From Tetrapyrgos nigripes (lineage: Eukaryota > Basidiomycota > Agaricomycetes > Agaricales > Campanellaceae), in NCBI GenBank assembly GCA_013368315.1, contig JAACJM010000001.1, positions 496,001 to 560,000 of the forward strand: a stretch of DNA of 64,000 bases, in the 5' to 3' direction. Of the stretch, positions 34,101-45,062 are shown piece after piece. Numbering within the stretch: the first letter of the stretch is position 1; every line of letters starts with the position of its first letter. The notes beneath the pieces are model-generated. The model was not told where the DNA came from and ran no database searches. It was given only the letters and a program-made list of their open reading frames with translations. The position numbers were made by a program, and so were the translations under genes.

Positions 34101-34172
34101 CAGCCTTACTTTGCAAGCTTGTAGTACTTGTCCAAACGACCCTTTCCTGTCTTTTTTTGGGACTTACCCATC
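31103..34172 (-). CDS. SPB1: SPB1, AdoMet-dependent 27S pre-rRNA 2'-O-methyltransferase
   Basis: Nucleolar FtsJ-type methyltransferase for the 60S subunit. Exon 1 starts [20 protein letters not shown]; next [20 protein letters not shown] and the SAM-binding [20 protein letters not shown]. The catalytic domain continues with [13 protein letters not shown] and [20 protein letters not shown] (catalytic K). The DUF3381 middle part begins [17 protein letters not shown] long acidic and basic region follows (Asp runs near 32180, basic KRKRPS), then the Spb1 C-terminal domain with [20 protein letters not shown] and [13 protein letters not shown]. The last small exon adds [17 protein letters not shown]. 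Full length, frame intact. The start lies only 75 bp from the divergent DUF423 gene. Confidence 0.93.
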
Positions 34173-34213
34173 GTACGAAGTAGAAAGGAAAGTTGTTGAT
34201 TTTTTCAGGTGTG

Positions 34214-34219
34214 CACGTG
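34214..34219. promoter_or_regulatory. CACGTG site in a 75-bp bidirectional promoter
   Basis: The only obvious motif between the SPB1 start (42 bp away) and the upstream ATG of the DUF423 gene (29 bp away). Confidence 0.4.
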
Positions 34220-34247
34220 CAACGTCGTCGACTGCTTACAGTACTTC

Positions 34248-34813
34248 ATGCAGTCTGAAACCACTCCTCTACTTTCGTTCATGAGTCAGTTACCTAGGGC
34301 CTCTATGCTGTGGCGAACAGGCGCAGTCTTTGTCGCTACTGGCATGGCTGCAGGTATAGCCCATTTGCTTGTGAACTGTTGACCGTCGTATCTGATGTCT
34401 GTCCACTCTGCAGGAGCCTTTGGATGTCAGTCGCTTTAACATCTTTCTGGATACACTGAATCATTCTGTATACAGCTCATGGTCTCAGGAATCGCAAGGA
34501 CTTGACTCGTGACAACATGGATGCCTTCATGACCGCTAGTAATTACGCGTAATTCTTCTTTCTGAGCGAATACTGGACGTATCTGAAATGGGTTGACAGT
34601 ATTTTCAATGGGCTAGGTCTGCTTGCGGTATCTCTGCACCCTCGTTTCGCTCTACATCGCTTTGCACCTATAGCAATTGCTGCGGGGGGAGCTATATTCT
34701 CTGGCTCGATCTGGCTCTTGGTATTGAAGCGGGACACATTCAAGTTTTTGGGACCAGTCACGCCGCTGGGTGGTTTGGCAATGATGCTTGGTTATTTCTC
34801 ACTGGTGCTGTAG
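34248..34813 (+). CDS. DUF423/TMEM256-type small membrane protein
   Basis: Four-helix protein of about 130-140 residues. After splicing it reads SMLWRTGAVFVATGMAAGAF, GSHGLRNRKDLTRDNMDAFM, TASNYAIFNGLGLLAVSLHP, PIAIAAGGAIFSGSIWLLVL and LGPVTPLGGLAMMLGYFSLV. GAFGSHGL and the N-terminal TASNY segment are the family signature. The function is unknown; animal TMEM256 is found in mitochondrial or exosomal fractions. Two in-frame starts are possible, at 34248 and 34281; the second is closer to other members. Divergent from SPB1. Confidence 0.85.
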
Positions 34814-35001
34814 ATACGCTGTCCGTAGAAACTACATAAGAAACAGAGTCTGTGGCAGTGCAGCCTTGCAAACGCGTGCACGTGACCAATGAAGACGCGT
34901 TTTTTTCGTCTTGTTTACTGTCATCATCCGCACGCTGTGCTGTCCGCTTTCTCGTCTTCTTCTGCTAAAAACGCCTTTCAGTTTCTGTTCGATAGCCTCC
35001 A

Positions 35002-36643
35002 ATGACGGAGTCGCGCCCACCGTTGACCTCATCGATCTCTTTTCCAGCAGACGCCGATGCCAACACATCCTCAGCTACCACTGTCGACCGACCCCTGAAG
35101 CGCAGTTTCACCTCCTCCGAACTATTCACTCCCGCAGCGACATCTTTCAACCCTCGCCCTTACACCCCCAGCAGCAATCACCCGCCTCAACTTCGAAATC
35201 GCGCAGTCATGAATCGTAACAGAATCGACCCTCATGGCTTAGTTGCCACAGAACCGTCTCTCAATGACCCCAACGTACTCTTCATCCATCCGCCATTCAC
35301 AAACTTCCCTCACTCTGAAAGTTATCCCGGCGGTCTCACATTCACTATCTTGACTGAGAACCCAGAATGGTTCTTGGACCCCAAAGATTTCCTCACCATC
35401 GATCACCCAAACCCTTCTCCTGATACTCGTCTCGTTGCCTATCCAACCATCCTCGAGCCTCCCCGTGGATGGTGTCCTGCCAAAAAGAAAGATTTGAAGG
35501 ACCGTGGTTCAGAGGGTTGGCCCGAGGGCGAGGAACCAAGATTGAGGTGCACGTTCTGCAGGCGCACGTATGCTGGTGTCAATGCGAAGAGTATGTGGAG
35601 ACGTCACGTTTTCGAAAAACACAAGATCGCCATGGCCAATCGGCGAGAAGGTGTTGACCGCCCTCGAGGCAGAGGATCTACGAGTACGTTTTCTCTTTCT
35701 TTTGCACTTTCAAACGTGAACTTAGCGAAACTTTTTTGAGCAGAAGAAAACCGGTTACCTGCTCATAAGGATCATGACAGTCTTATGAGCATCGAAGTAG
35801 GCCCTCAATCTCTCTTACAACCTGGCGTGCATAGATCCAAGTTCCGTTCCCATGTCCGTGATGGCGGTGCTCAAGGAAATGATAATGGTGGTCCATCCAC
35901 TGCTGCGACAAATGATAGTGCTCCCCAAAACCCATTTACCCCGCCTCTTACGCCTCACAAATTTTTCTCTTCGGATCCTGCGTCATCCGATGAACTAGGA
36001 ATGCCCCTCATCTCCCCCTATCCTCCCTATTATCCCCGCGTCACCCTACAACCCTCTCAGCACACCCAATTGGAGGATAGAGGACGCCCCTCCGCGTCCA
36101 CCTTCTCCTTGGCGTTATCGCAGCCCCAGTAACCGCGCGAGGGAACTTTCCCTGAGCCTGCTTGCGCCAGATCTTGACAGCCCTGCACCTGTTTTGGTCA
36201 AACAGAAAGGAGTTGTCAAAAAGACCCCGTTCGCCAACCTCCAGACCCCCGAAAGCATGGCCAAATATCAGTTTTCTTCCAAATATTCCACACCCTCCCG
36301 TTTTCACGAAGAATCGCCTCTGGCTGCTGTGTCGAGACACAGGAAATCAACCACCGAACTATCTGACGACTGGCTGACAGGTCTGCCACGAATGCTGTCA
36401 GGTAGCGACCCCTTTGTCAGTCTGTGGGATGATAGTCAGGGGGTAGTCACCGAGAGTCCCATCATCAGAGGCACTAAGACCGGACCTGGGGCAGGTCTGC
36501 TCGAGCCTTTTATTCTGTCCAGTAACAACCGCACAGGTCCATCCACGTCCTCGGGCTCCGATCCTGAAGAGGAAGATAGAGTCGAGAACGATCTCACCGA
36601 ATCTAGCCCGCCTCTGAAGAGGAGGAAAACCAATCCTACCTAA
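35002..36643 (+). CDS. C2H2-like zinc-finger protein with disordered flanks
   Basis: The N-terminus is Ser/Thr/Pro-rich, then NVLFIHPPFTNFPHSESYPG and FTILTENPEWFLDPKDFLTI, a conserved stretch of unknown role. One zinc finger follows: CTFCRRTYAGVNAKSMWRRH with H at FEKHK. After an intron near 35691-35742 it continues KENRLPAHKDHDSLMSIEVG. The C-terminal 170 residues (VKKTPFANLQTPESMAKYQF, STPSRFHEESPLAAVSRHRK, ending SPPLKRRKTNPT) are in a different frame. The change falls between about 36050 and 36095, where no acceptable intron fits. Reading APPRPPSPWRYRSPS after QLED needs a one-base indel. The basic KRRK end suggests nuclear location. A CACGTG site lies 118 bp upstream. Confidence 0.65.
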
Positions 36644-37263
36644 CTTTGTTGCTTTGCTATCTTGCTGTGTCTATCTGTCATTCTCCATTTATCCGTTGTA
36701 CACATCTATTTCTCTTCCTTTTCTCTTTTCATCCAGCGGACGAGCTCTCCCTCGAGGCCTCCAATGTAATTTAATTCGATATGTAGCCAGCCTATATTTG
36801 GGTGGCCTTGAATACATATCTAGCTGAGTATGTCATCTTCCCCTCTTCCCCCGTAGTCGCGCTATTGTTTTCGTCCTTGTACAACTGATTGACCTGTATA
36901 TTGCTATGGTACTGTTCAAATAAATATTGTCGGTCTGCAAGTCAAAAATGATGAATCAGAGTCTAGATTACAGCCACGCTTACCTCAGCCAGCAGCCAGG
37001 TCAACGCCAGGTTATTCCTATCGTCCATATATACCACCTTTACCGCTTCTTTTCTGTCTGTTTAGACCTCTAATCCCCTGCTAAAGGTTTCTACTCTCAA
37101 CCCTTATTTCTCGTCAGTCTGCTCACTCACCCCTTTCAACATCCTCCCACCCATCCGTCAGACTCATTCATCGAAAGTCCATCACCCTCACGACTTCGAG
37201 ACGAACTACATCAAGCGCACTTTAGCTTCGACTTGTCCGTAGACCAGCAGTGAAATAATTAGT
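36644..37263. promoter_or_regulatory. promoter and pyrimidine-rich leader of RAC1
   Basis: Contains ATATATA at about 37027-37033 and then a long CT-rich stretch (about 37050-37200), typical of strongly expressed fungal genes. Transcription probably begins in the CT-rich part. No coding frame is credible. Confidence 0.45.
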
Positions 37264-38221
37264 ATGCAGGCCATCAAGTGTTCGTATCAGCTTGGTCTCG
37301 TTCATCAGGGTTATTGACATGGTCGTCTAGGTGTTGTCGTTGGAGACGGTGCTGTTGGAAAGGTGCGCGCTTTGCTTTCTGTTGCTCATTTGGTCCTGAA
37401 GAAATTCTTAGACATGCCTTCTTATCTCATACACCACTAATGCCTTCCCTGTAAGTCATCCTCACTCCTCTGGCCATAACATACGCTAACCTGCATATTT
37501 AGGGGGAGTATATCCCAACTGGTACATTCTTTCCCTTGGAAATCTTATCACAGGTAGCTAATGTCTAATAGTCTTTGACAATTACTCGGCCAATGTAATG
37601 GTCGACGGGAAGACCATCTCGCTCGGATTGTGGGATACCGCAGGGCAAGAAGATTACGACCGCCTCCGTCCATTGTCGTATCCTCAGACGGATGTCTTCT
37701 TGATATGTTTCTCTCTCGTCAGTCCTCCCAGTTTTGAAAACGTTAGAACCAAGGTATGTCATCTTGTGGTCCATCATCTGGCGCTGTCCTGATAACGATA
37801 CGAAAACAGTGGCACCCCGAGATTTCCCACCATGCTCCCTCAACTTCCATGGTCCTGGTTGGGACAAAGCTCGATCTTCGTGAAGACCCTGCAACGATTG
37901 AGAAGCTGAGAGACCGGTAATGTGCCACCCCAAAACTGAGATATACTCTGGCTGATTTTTGTGCGCAGTCGTATGGCTCCCATCCAATATCAGCAGGGTG
38001 GCCAAATGGCAAGGGATATCGGGGCTGTGAAATACCTAGAATGCTCTGCTTTGACACAGAAGGGATTGAAGACGGTGTTCGATGAAGCCATCCGGGCGGT
38101 CTGTAAGTGATGTGCTCTTGCCAGCTGTTGACCAAGGCTGTTGACCTTTTGATTCGCAGTGAACCCACCTCCTCGAGGTGAAAAGAAGAAAAGCTCCGGT
38201 ACTAAATGTATCATCGCCTAA
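37264..38221 (+). CDS. RAC1: Rho-family GTPase Rac1
   Basis: Small GTPase controlling polarity and actin. Seven exons, one of only 19 nt. MQAIK joins [20 protein letters not shown] (P-loop), then [20 protein letters not shown] (switch I), [20 protein letters not shown] (switch II), [20 protein letters not shown] (NKxD-equivalent TKLD), and [20 protein letters not shown]. The tail [20 protein letters not shown] has a polybasic stretch and a CaaX box. Rac is preferred over Cdc42 because of [11 protein letters not shown], the WHPEI segment and the tail. The first intron uses GTTCGT as donor, as does the RhoGEF gene at the right edge. The frame is intact. Confidence 0.95.
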
Positions 38222-38514
38222 TTGGAGGGTCTCGATTTCATGACATTTATGTTTCTGCTTGCCTGTAATGACTGACTATGTTCTACTTGTTTCGATTGTG
38301 CACCTTCATTGGGGCGTTTGTTGTTGTTGAAGACAATTCTACATAATTCTATCGGTATACATGAATTACGACGAAAAGATGGCGAAAGCCGGAGACGGAT
38401 CAGAGAATACATATGTCAGATTGATGATCAGTGAGAAAACTTGTACCTGTTTTCGGAGACTTATATGAATCAGTTTTCCCTCACATTTGTTTTATGACAA
38501 TGCGCTGACGGGCC

Positions 38515-41500
38515 ATGAACAAGGGCAATGCTAAGCTTGAGCCTAACAGCAGGCAACATCGTACGGCCACTTCTATCGACACAAATGCTTCTGGTCTAGA
38601 AAGTACCCTTAGCTTCAATGGTCTTTCCCAATTCCCTCAGCCTCCCTCCTCCATTCCAACTACTCCTATCACCGCCAGTCCGTCGCGGTCCATTTTCGCT
38701 CCTTCTCCCCATCGCAATCCTTTCTCCCCTTCTCCCTCTTCTTCCGGCTCTGTCGCCTCGCCTCATGATTGGCATGAAGGTGCTTCCAGCATCGATGTTG
38801 ACGCTGCCGAAGACCGTCTCTTATCGACTTCCTTTATCACCTCTTTACTGCAAGGCAGCCCAGACTCAGGCTTCAACAGTCGTCGTGTCTCAGTTAACAG
38901 CGATGCCCTCAGCGGGTTCTCTGAAATGACGTATCCTCCTGCTAATCACACAAGCGAACAGCGTCCTCCATTACCAAATACTTCATCATCATCCAGATTA
39001 CCTCCCTCCCGCCCCAACGGTGCAAGACCTCCTCCTCCCAGTTCATTTCCCAGCTCCAGGGCTTTCCCTCCCATAGCTGAATCTCCTGGTTTTGTATCAG
39101 ATGACTCCGACACTCTCTATTCCGCTGGTCATGATGACCCAACTATAATTAGATCTGCCAGCATCACTAGAGGCCCGCGGCTGCAAGGCGCTTCGGTAGT
39201 AGGACTTGCCCCTGCAAGATTGCACAGCATCCCAAGTGCCAGCAACTTGCGACCGAGTACGATAATGAGCTCGGAATATGGTGAAAAGGGCCAGTACGCA
39301 GAGTACAATATGGTCAACACTTCCCTTTCCTATAGCCCAGCATTACCGTCCACAGCAGGTTTCCTTCACGAGAAAGCCCAGTCTGTGCGCTCTACAAAAA
39401 GTTTTGCGACATCTGTTATATCTCGCGTCTCCTCCGCTGCTCGGTCGATAACGCGTAATCTACCATGGCGTCTAAAGCCACTGCCCCCAGTTCCCGTTAT
39501 CCCTCACATACCCATTGCCGATCAAAGAGTGCACCAAATGCAAGAGTCATCTCTTCCATTGCCTCACTTGGTCGCTCGGGCTAACGCTCTGGATGGGATG
39601 CTGGAGAAGGGTTATCACCCTCACCAAAGCTTGAATTCCTATTATAAAGCGGACAGGGTGGCTTCAGGTTGTGAGGAAAGCGATATCACTTCAAGGAAGT
39701 GGACACGCTTCACCGCCGGCATGACAGCAGGACGGCGCCATGGGATGAACTGCCAGATAGCCCCAAATCTCATCCTGCATCAAAGCTGGGAAATAAGAAA
39801 CGGTATCTCATCATACTCGCTATTTTTGTGGTCATTGCCGCTGGTGCTATTGGTGCTGGAGTTGGCGTTAGCGTTTCCCGCAGTCGGGAATCCTCAGGGG
39901 AATCTTTACCCACCTGTTCATCGCCTAATATAACAGGACAGGCCTGTGATTTAGGTATGCTCAACTCTTATCCTTCGCTTTTTTTCTTTTTCTAATTTGT
40001 GTCTTCCTTAGACGCAACTTGTGTATGCACATCGACCACTGGATGTCAGGGCATCGCCCAGTCAATTGTAGATCTCATTCCAACGATGAACGAGCTCTTC
40101 AGCACCAATCACACCAACGCTACGGTGTACAACTCTCTTTGGTTTGCGGTCGGCTCGCCCAGTGGTGACAGTTGTGCACGGCAAGCCATATTGATTGACG
40201 CAGGTCCCGCTCTGTCGTCTATCACGCATCCCAATCGCACTCGCTGGACTCAAGCGGCATTACTGTGGAATACTGTTCAGTCACAAGACGCTGATGCCTC
40301 TCAGAGTCTAAGGGACTTCATCAAAAGTGCCCCATGGTCATCCATAGATAGCTCAGACGGCCCTGTTGATGATCACTCGTTATCATTTTCGACATCCGCT
40401 TCCGGCTTTATCTTCAATTTTGCCTCCCAAACTGTTGATCCCCAGAGTGCTGACTTTAAGGAGAGCGGACAGCCTGTGAATGAACAGATTTCGCGGGTAG
40501 GGGACACCGCTCTACAAGCCTTGAACCGGATGTACAGTTTCGGCTATGGTATGTCCTCGGAATATTTCTCCTGAACACGTGAAACTAAAGCCTTCGCGTC
40601 TAGCATCATCAACACAACAACAAGGAGCCTTATCCTCTTACTGGACTAGTATTCTTCAACAAAAAGCCAGTGATCTGGATGCTTTCAAATCCGCGATAAT
40701 TTCCTCACCCATGTTTGTGACTTTTGACGCCACTTTCAAGGGTGTGTCGGGCTTGATGACCAACTCTTCCACCGCGCCATTCCCTCCGCCGTTGGCATGC
40801 TACCCCAAGTTAAATAACGGAAACAGCCTCGACAGCTATGAACAGACGGTCTTTGGGTTATCCTCGCTGCAGGAAGCGTCCAAGTTTGACACCTCTTGTT
40901 ACCCTGACCGTCCCATTTATGGCATTCTCAACGTGTTGAGACTCAGGTTACCTTTCGCGGACTCGAGCGATAGCGGCAGTCCAAAGCAAGCAGCGGCACT
41001 TGACCGAGATGTCAATCCTCGAGCTATTTTACGTAGTGGAAGACTTTTCAGCGGCCTTGCTGATTCGTCCAACTCTACAGCCTCCTCCATCACTCCACGC
41101 AGCTATGGCACTCTCAACAACATAAATCATGTTCTTCTTGCCTACTTGTTATCTATTCCAGATGTCAATCTGGCAAAGGAGCTCGTGACCTTTCTTTTGT
41201 CTTCACCTACTTCGCCTCCTTCCAATACTTCACTTTTGAGCCAGTCCATTTCTTCCATACCCACCCTAGAAGTTGCTGTCTTTGGCTCGGTTTTACCACC
41301 CGACCTTGATTATGCTGTCTCTTCATTCTCTACATCGAACGGTTCCCTTTTCTTCGGCTCGGACGATGGGAAGGCCCTTCGCGAATGGGCAATCGCCGGA
41401 ACACGTCAACGTGTTATCTGGGCGGAAGATGCGGTTTCTGCCCAGGTTGCACAAGACTCATCTTTTTCAGATGACACGTTCAATAACATTTGGAACAATG

Positions 41501-41586
41501 CATCAGCTGCGATAAACTCCAATATGGCTAACGTCGGTGTCAGTAACATAACAACTGCCCTCGAAGTCACTGGAAAGCTGTCCTAG
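38515..41586 (+). CDS. single-pass surface protein with Ser-rich cytosolic part and Cys-containing ectodomain
   Basis: The first 390 residues are Ser/Pro-rich and disordered. A basic segment (ASKLGNKKR) leads to one membrane helix, YLIILAIFVVIAAGAIGAGV, near 39800-39870. The C-terminal 500 residues lie outside the cell, with many NxS/T sites and cysteines (ATCVCTSTTGCQGIAQS, ACYPKLNNGN, TSCYPDRPIYGIL). A type II topology is likely. Introns near 39955 and 40548 keep frame. Between SYYKADR and EVDTLHRRHDS (about 39659-39696) the frame changes; either a 38-nt intron (GTGGCT..TCAAG), short for this genome, or a one-base indel. I know similar uncharacterised basidiomycete proteins but no function. 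Confidence 0.6.
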
Positions 41587-41874
41587 TGACGGTGCTTTGC
41601 GCTCTTTTTATCTTCTAAATTATCTTTATTGGTATCATTTGCTTTCTTACTACATGTTGGAATGGATCTACATTTTTGTTTCTCTCCCAATCAAAGTTAG
41701 GTACATGCATATTAGGTACTTTCGTGGTACAAATCGTTTCCCATGTGCCCTTATGCGTAAACTAGCTCAAGGTGTACTTTGTTGCTTGTCAAAGTAAGAC
41801 GGAATGATGAGTATTGAGAAGCTTAAAGCAGACGGCATTTGATTGGTCAGAGGCTGTTGAGCGTCTTGGACTTG

Positions 41875-44868
41875 ATGCCCAAGGTTCAGAATTCGTCGTC
41901 GCATGCTGGCCCCAACCCGCTCTCTGGACAAGGGTCCAACCATCCCAATGTCCTGAGAAGAAACCAGGTAGGCTTCCTCAAGTTGCCGAATTGTTACTGT
42001 GACCTCATTTCGGCCATGCTTCGGTCTTGCTATGTTTTGCTAGGCTTGTCATCAGGTTCGCTATCTCTCCCGAGTCTTTTCAATATTCTCTTTAAAATGC
42101 TCACTTGTCAACCCCCATCTAGTGTCGAAGGAGAAAACTGGTCAGCTTGTTTCAATTTTTTCGCATCTCCACACGTTGACTCTTTCTTTCTAGAAATGGT
42201 ACTTTTATCATGACTATCCGCTGCAGCTGTGGTAAATATCCTCATCTAGTGACGCCAAAAGGCCTTGTTCGACCTGCGTTCGATCGTATAACCACAGTAT
42301 GTCCCATGCCCCAGCAGGTGCAGAAAAACCCGTGCTCGAATGCACTTTTGATGAACGTGCGTGCTGTTTCGCCTCCAGCGTTGCCTTTCTCTGAAATATC
42401 ACAAAGCCCCAGAAAATCAACCTGGGAACGATGCTCCGAAGAACAAGTACGAGAAGCTGGAGTCCCGGATAGGTGCGCAACCGGTTTATTCAGAATTGGA
42501 CAACGCTGACGTTGTACTACTAGCCGAACTCGAAGGTCTTTTACGACAAAAAGATCATGGATCCGAGACTTCTGCAAGCCCTTCAATACCAGCGCTTTCC
42601 TCCTACGATGACCTACGCCCTCCGAATGAAGCTGCATCAGCTCAATCCAGGATAAGTCACAACGGCTCTCCCGAAATTTCTATCGTGTCTTCTGCCGCTC
42701 GTGCCGCTTCTGGCATGGGACTTGGCGGTGACTTGGGAATGGACATGGTGTGGTCGCATTGGCCACCAAACCTTCCTGGAGCGGAGCTGTTGAAACACCT
42801 GTAAGCCATTTCCGGTTGACATGATGTAACACCACTCAGATTAGCTTTGTTGCAGAGTCGATGCGTTTTTCGTCTTTCAGCCACATGCACGTCGACTATT
42901 TCACTATTCCACGTTTATGGCATGTTTGGCCCTTCCCCCTAGCCACCCTAAATTTCCTTCAGTGCCTGTTCTGCACGGTATATGTGCTGTAGGGGCTCTG
43001 TTCACAGCCGCCGTCTCGTCACCTCCCCCGTTACGTTTTGAAGATGTTTCACCAGGTATTTTTCCAGACTCGTGTCGCTGAATGCATACTCACGAATTTG
43101 AAGAGGAAATATTTGCCCAGAGACGTCGTCTCAGAGAAGACAGACCAGACACTTTTGCAGAAATACAGGCAAGGTTTGCCAAGGAGGCTGCAAACGAACT
43201 TGAATACTTGGGCAGGGATTTGGTGCAGGTTCTTCAAAGTGCGTGATTTGATTTCGCTGATGCACGATAAACCTGAGCCTTAGTAGCAAACATACTACTG
43301 TGTTGGTATTATTGGTCTGTTGTACGTGAAGATTTTGTATTGTGAAGACCTCAATCTAACCTTTTCTACTGTAGGCCAAGTACGTCCCCTTCATACATCT
43401 GCTCGGAACTGCATCACAACTTCTCTCTGATATCTAACTTAGCTGGGCCGAGGTTCGTAGAATATGCTCATGGGGGCACTCACTCTAACTTGACCTTTCC
43501 CCCCCTACAGCTATTCCTCAATTCTGCACATTCTCTGCGTCTGTGCGTTCCGTTAGGGCTCAATGTCTGCCCTCCATTTCACTCTATATCCAAATCATAT
43601 CGGCCAGTCTCTGTCGTGCCTGCAGCAAAATCCGTCGTGGAGGATGAGACTAGACGGAATGCTTTCTGGTTTGCCTATGCTATTGAACGCCAGGTAAACT
43701 CTGTGTACATGTCACACGTGCCTTTATCGCTGATTGAGATTCTCAGTACGGTTTCAGTAATGCTTGGGCCCTCAGCATGGACGACCAGGACATATCCCAG
43801 CTTTTACCTGTTCGGGAGGATCAGTTCGAGCGAGGAGTCAGTCTGCCGTCATACCTCATTGAATATAGTTATTGACTTCGGATCGACAGATTCTCGTTCC
43901 TCCCAAGGAAAGACAATGGGCGCACACACCCGGATTGCTCAGGAACCACACAGACGGTCAAGTTGATCCTTTCATACTATACATGAAGGCCTGTGTGTTG
44001 ATGTGTACGTCATAACGTCTAAACTTGTCGATGTATGAACTCTCAAGGTTCCGTTTTACTTTTAGCCAAGGTGAAAACGTTCAACCTCAGATTCCGCGCA
44101 AAACACTTTGCAGGAGAAGATGCGAGCAGCGCGCCGTCTCCGTACATTGACGAGCCCATCGATCCGAGACGCTCCCAAGCGTTTGTTGACTTGGATCAAA
44201 TTGCTTCCAATTTCCTGGCGCTACTCCCTCCAGACTTCAAGGATCCGATCCAGAATGATGTTGTTGATTCGACGCTATTCAGTGCCATCGCTATGATTCA
44301 TGTGTATGTCTGTTGCTTTAAAAAATCTATCAATGCTGACCCACAAGTTCTGCTGGACAGATCTAACATTGTTCTTCACGAACCACATGCGGATGTCAGA
44401 CGAGCGGGATGTATATCAGCCCTAAAAATGCTCACTGCTGCTCGTGCAGTCATTGACATGGTGTACGCAGTCTGGTCGACTAGTTTCAACATTTCCTTGT
44501 TTGAACCCTTCATGTCGGTCAGTCTTTACGGTCGTTCACCATTAGTTCCCACCGAGATTAATTGTATCATTGTTTCTTCTCCAGTTTTGTTTCTTCCTTG
44601 CCGGTCGTGTTTTCGCTCGATTCTACCAAGCTGCGGTGGAACAAAATAGCATGGAGCAAATGTCTACGCTCAGCGCCGAGTTCAATATAGTCAGGTAAAT
44701 GATATCTCACACCTTTTTACTGCAACTACGTTGCTTATACCCTTCATTAGGACCGCCTGCGAACAAATGGGTAATAGACACAGGATTGCAGCATGTTTCG
44801 CCAAAATGATGGATGATTTGATAGTGAAGGCTCAGGGCTCATCTATCATCAATGAACGACCGACTTGA
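41875..44868 (+). CDS. Zn2Cys6 fungal-specific transcription factor 1
   Basis: DNA-binding regulator with a split zinc cluster. Exons give NHPNVLRRNQ, ACHQ (12 nt, 42044-42055), CRRRKL (18 nt, 42123-42140), KC (5 nt, 42194-42198) and DAKRPCSTCVRSY. Together these form Cx2Cx6Cx5Cx2C. A linker follows (LECTFDE, APENQPGNDAPKNKYEKLES, ELEGLLRQKD), then the fungal_trans region: FHYSTFMACLALPPSHPKFP, VPVLHGICAVGALFTAAVSS, LREDRPDTFAEIQARF, FWFAYAIERQ, IDPRRSQAFVDLDQIASNFL, GRVFARFYQAAVEQ. It ends INERPT. The start at 41875 (MPKVQNSSSH) is the nearest in-frame ATG. About 18 introns; many edges are approximate. A paralogue lies at 58650. Confidence 0.75.
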
Positions 44869-45062
44869 CCTCCGAAATGGCCTCTTGATTCTTGATGTTT
44901 TTTGTACCTATGTCTTTTTTACCTAGTCATAAATCTGTAATTATTTGTTTGTATGCTGTCGACTGCTTTCTGTTGTCTATATGTAGTAATTATACCCTGT
45001 ATGATCTCTTCATTTGGAGAGGTAAACCGTGAAGCAGTGCTTGAGCAATTATTTGGACACAT

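Noticed and set aside
37264..38221. Cdc42 instead of Rac1
   Set aside because: The SANVMVDGK segment and the [12 protein letters not shown] tail fit fungal Rac better.
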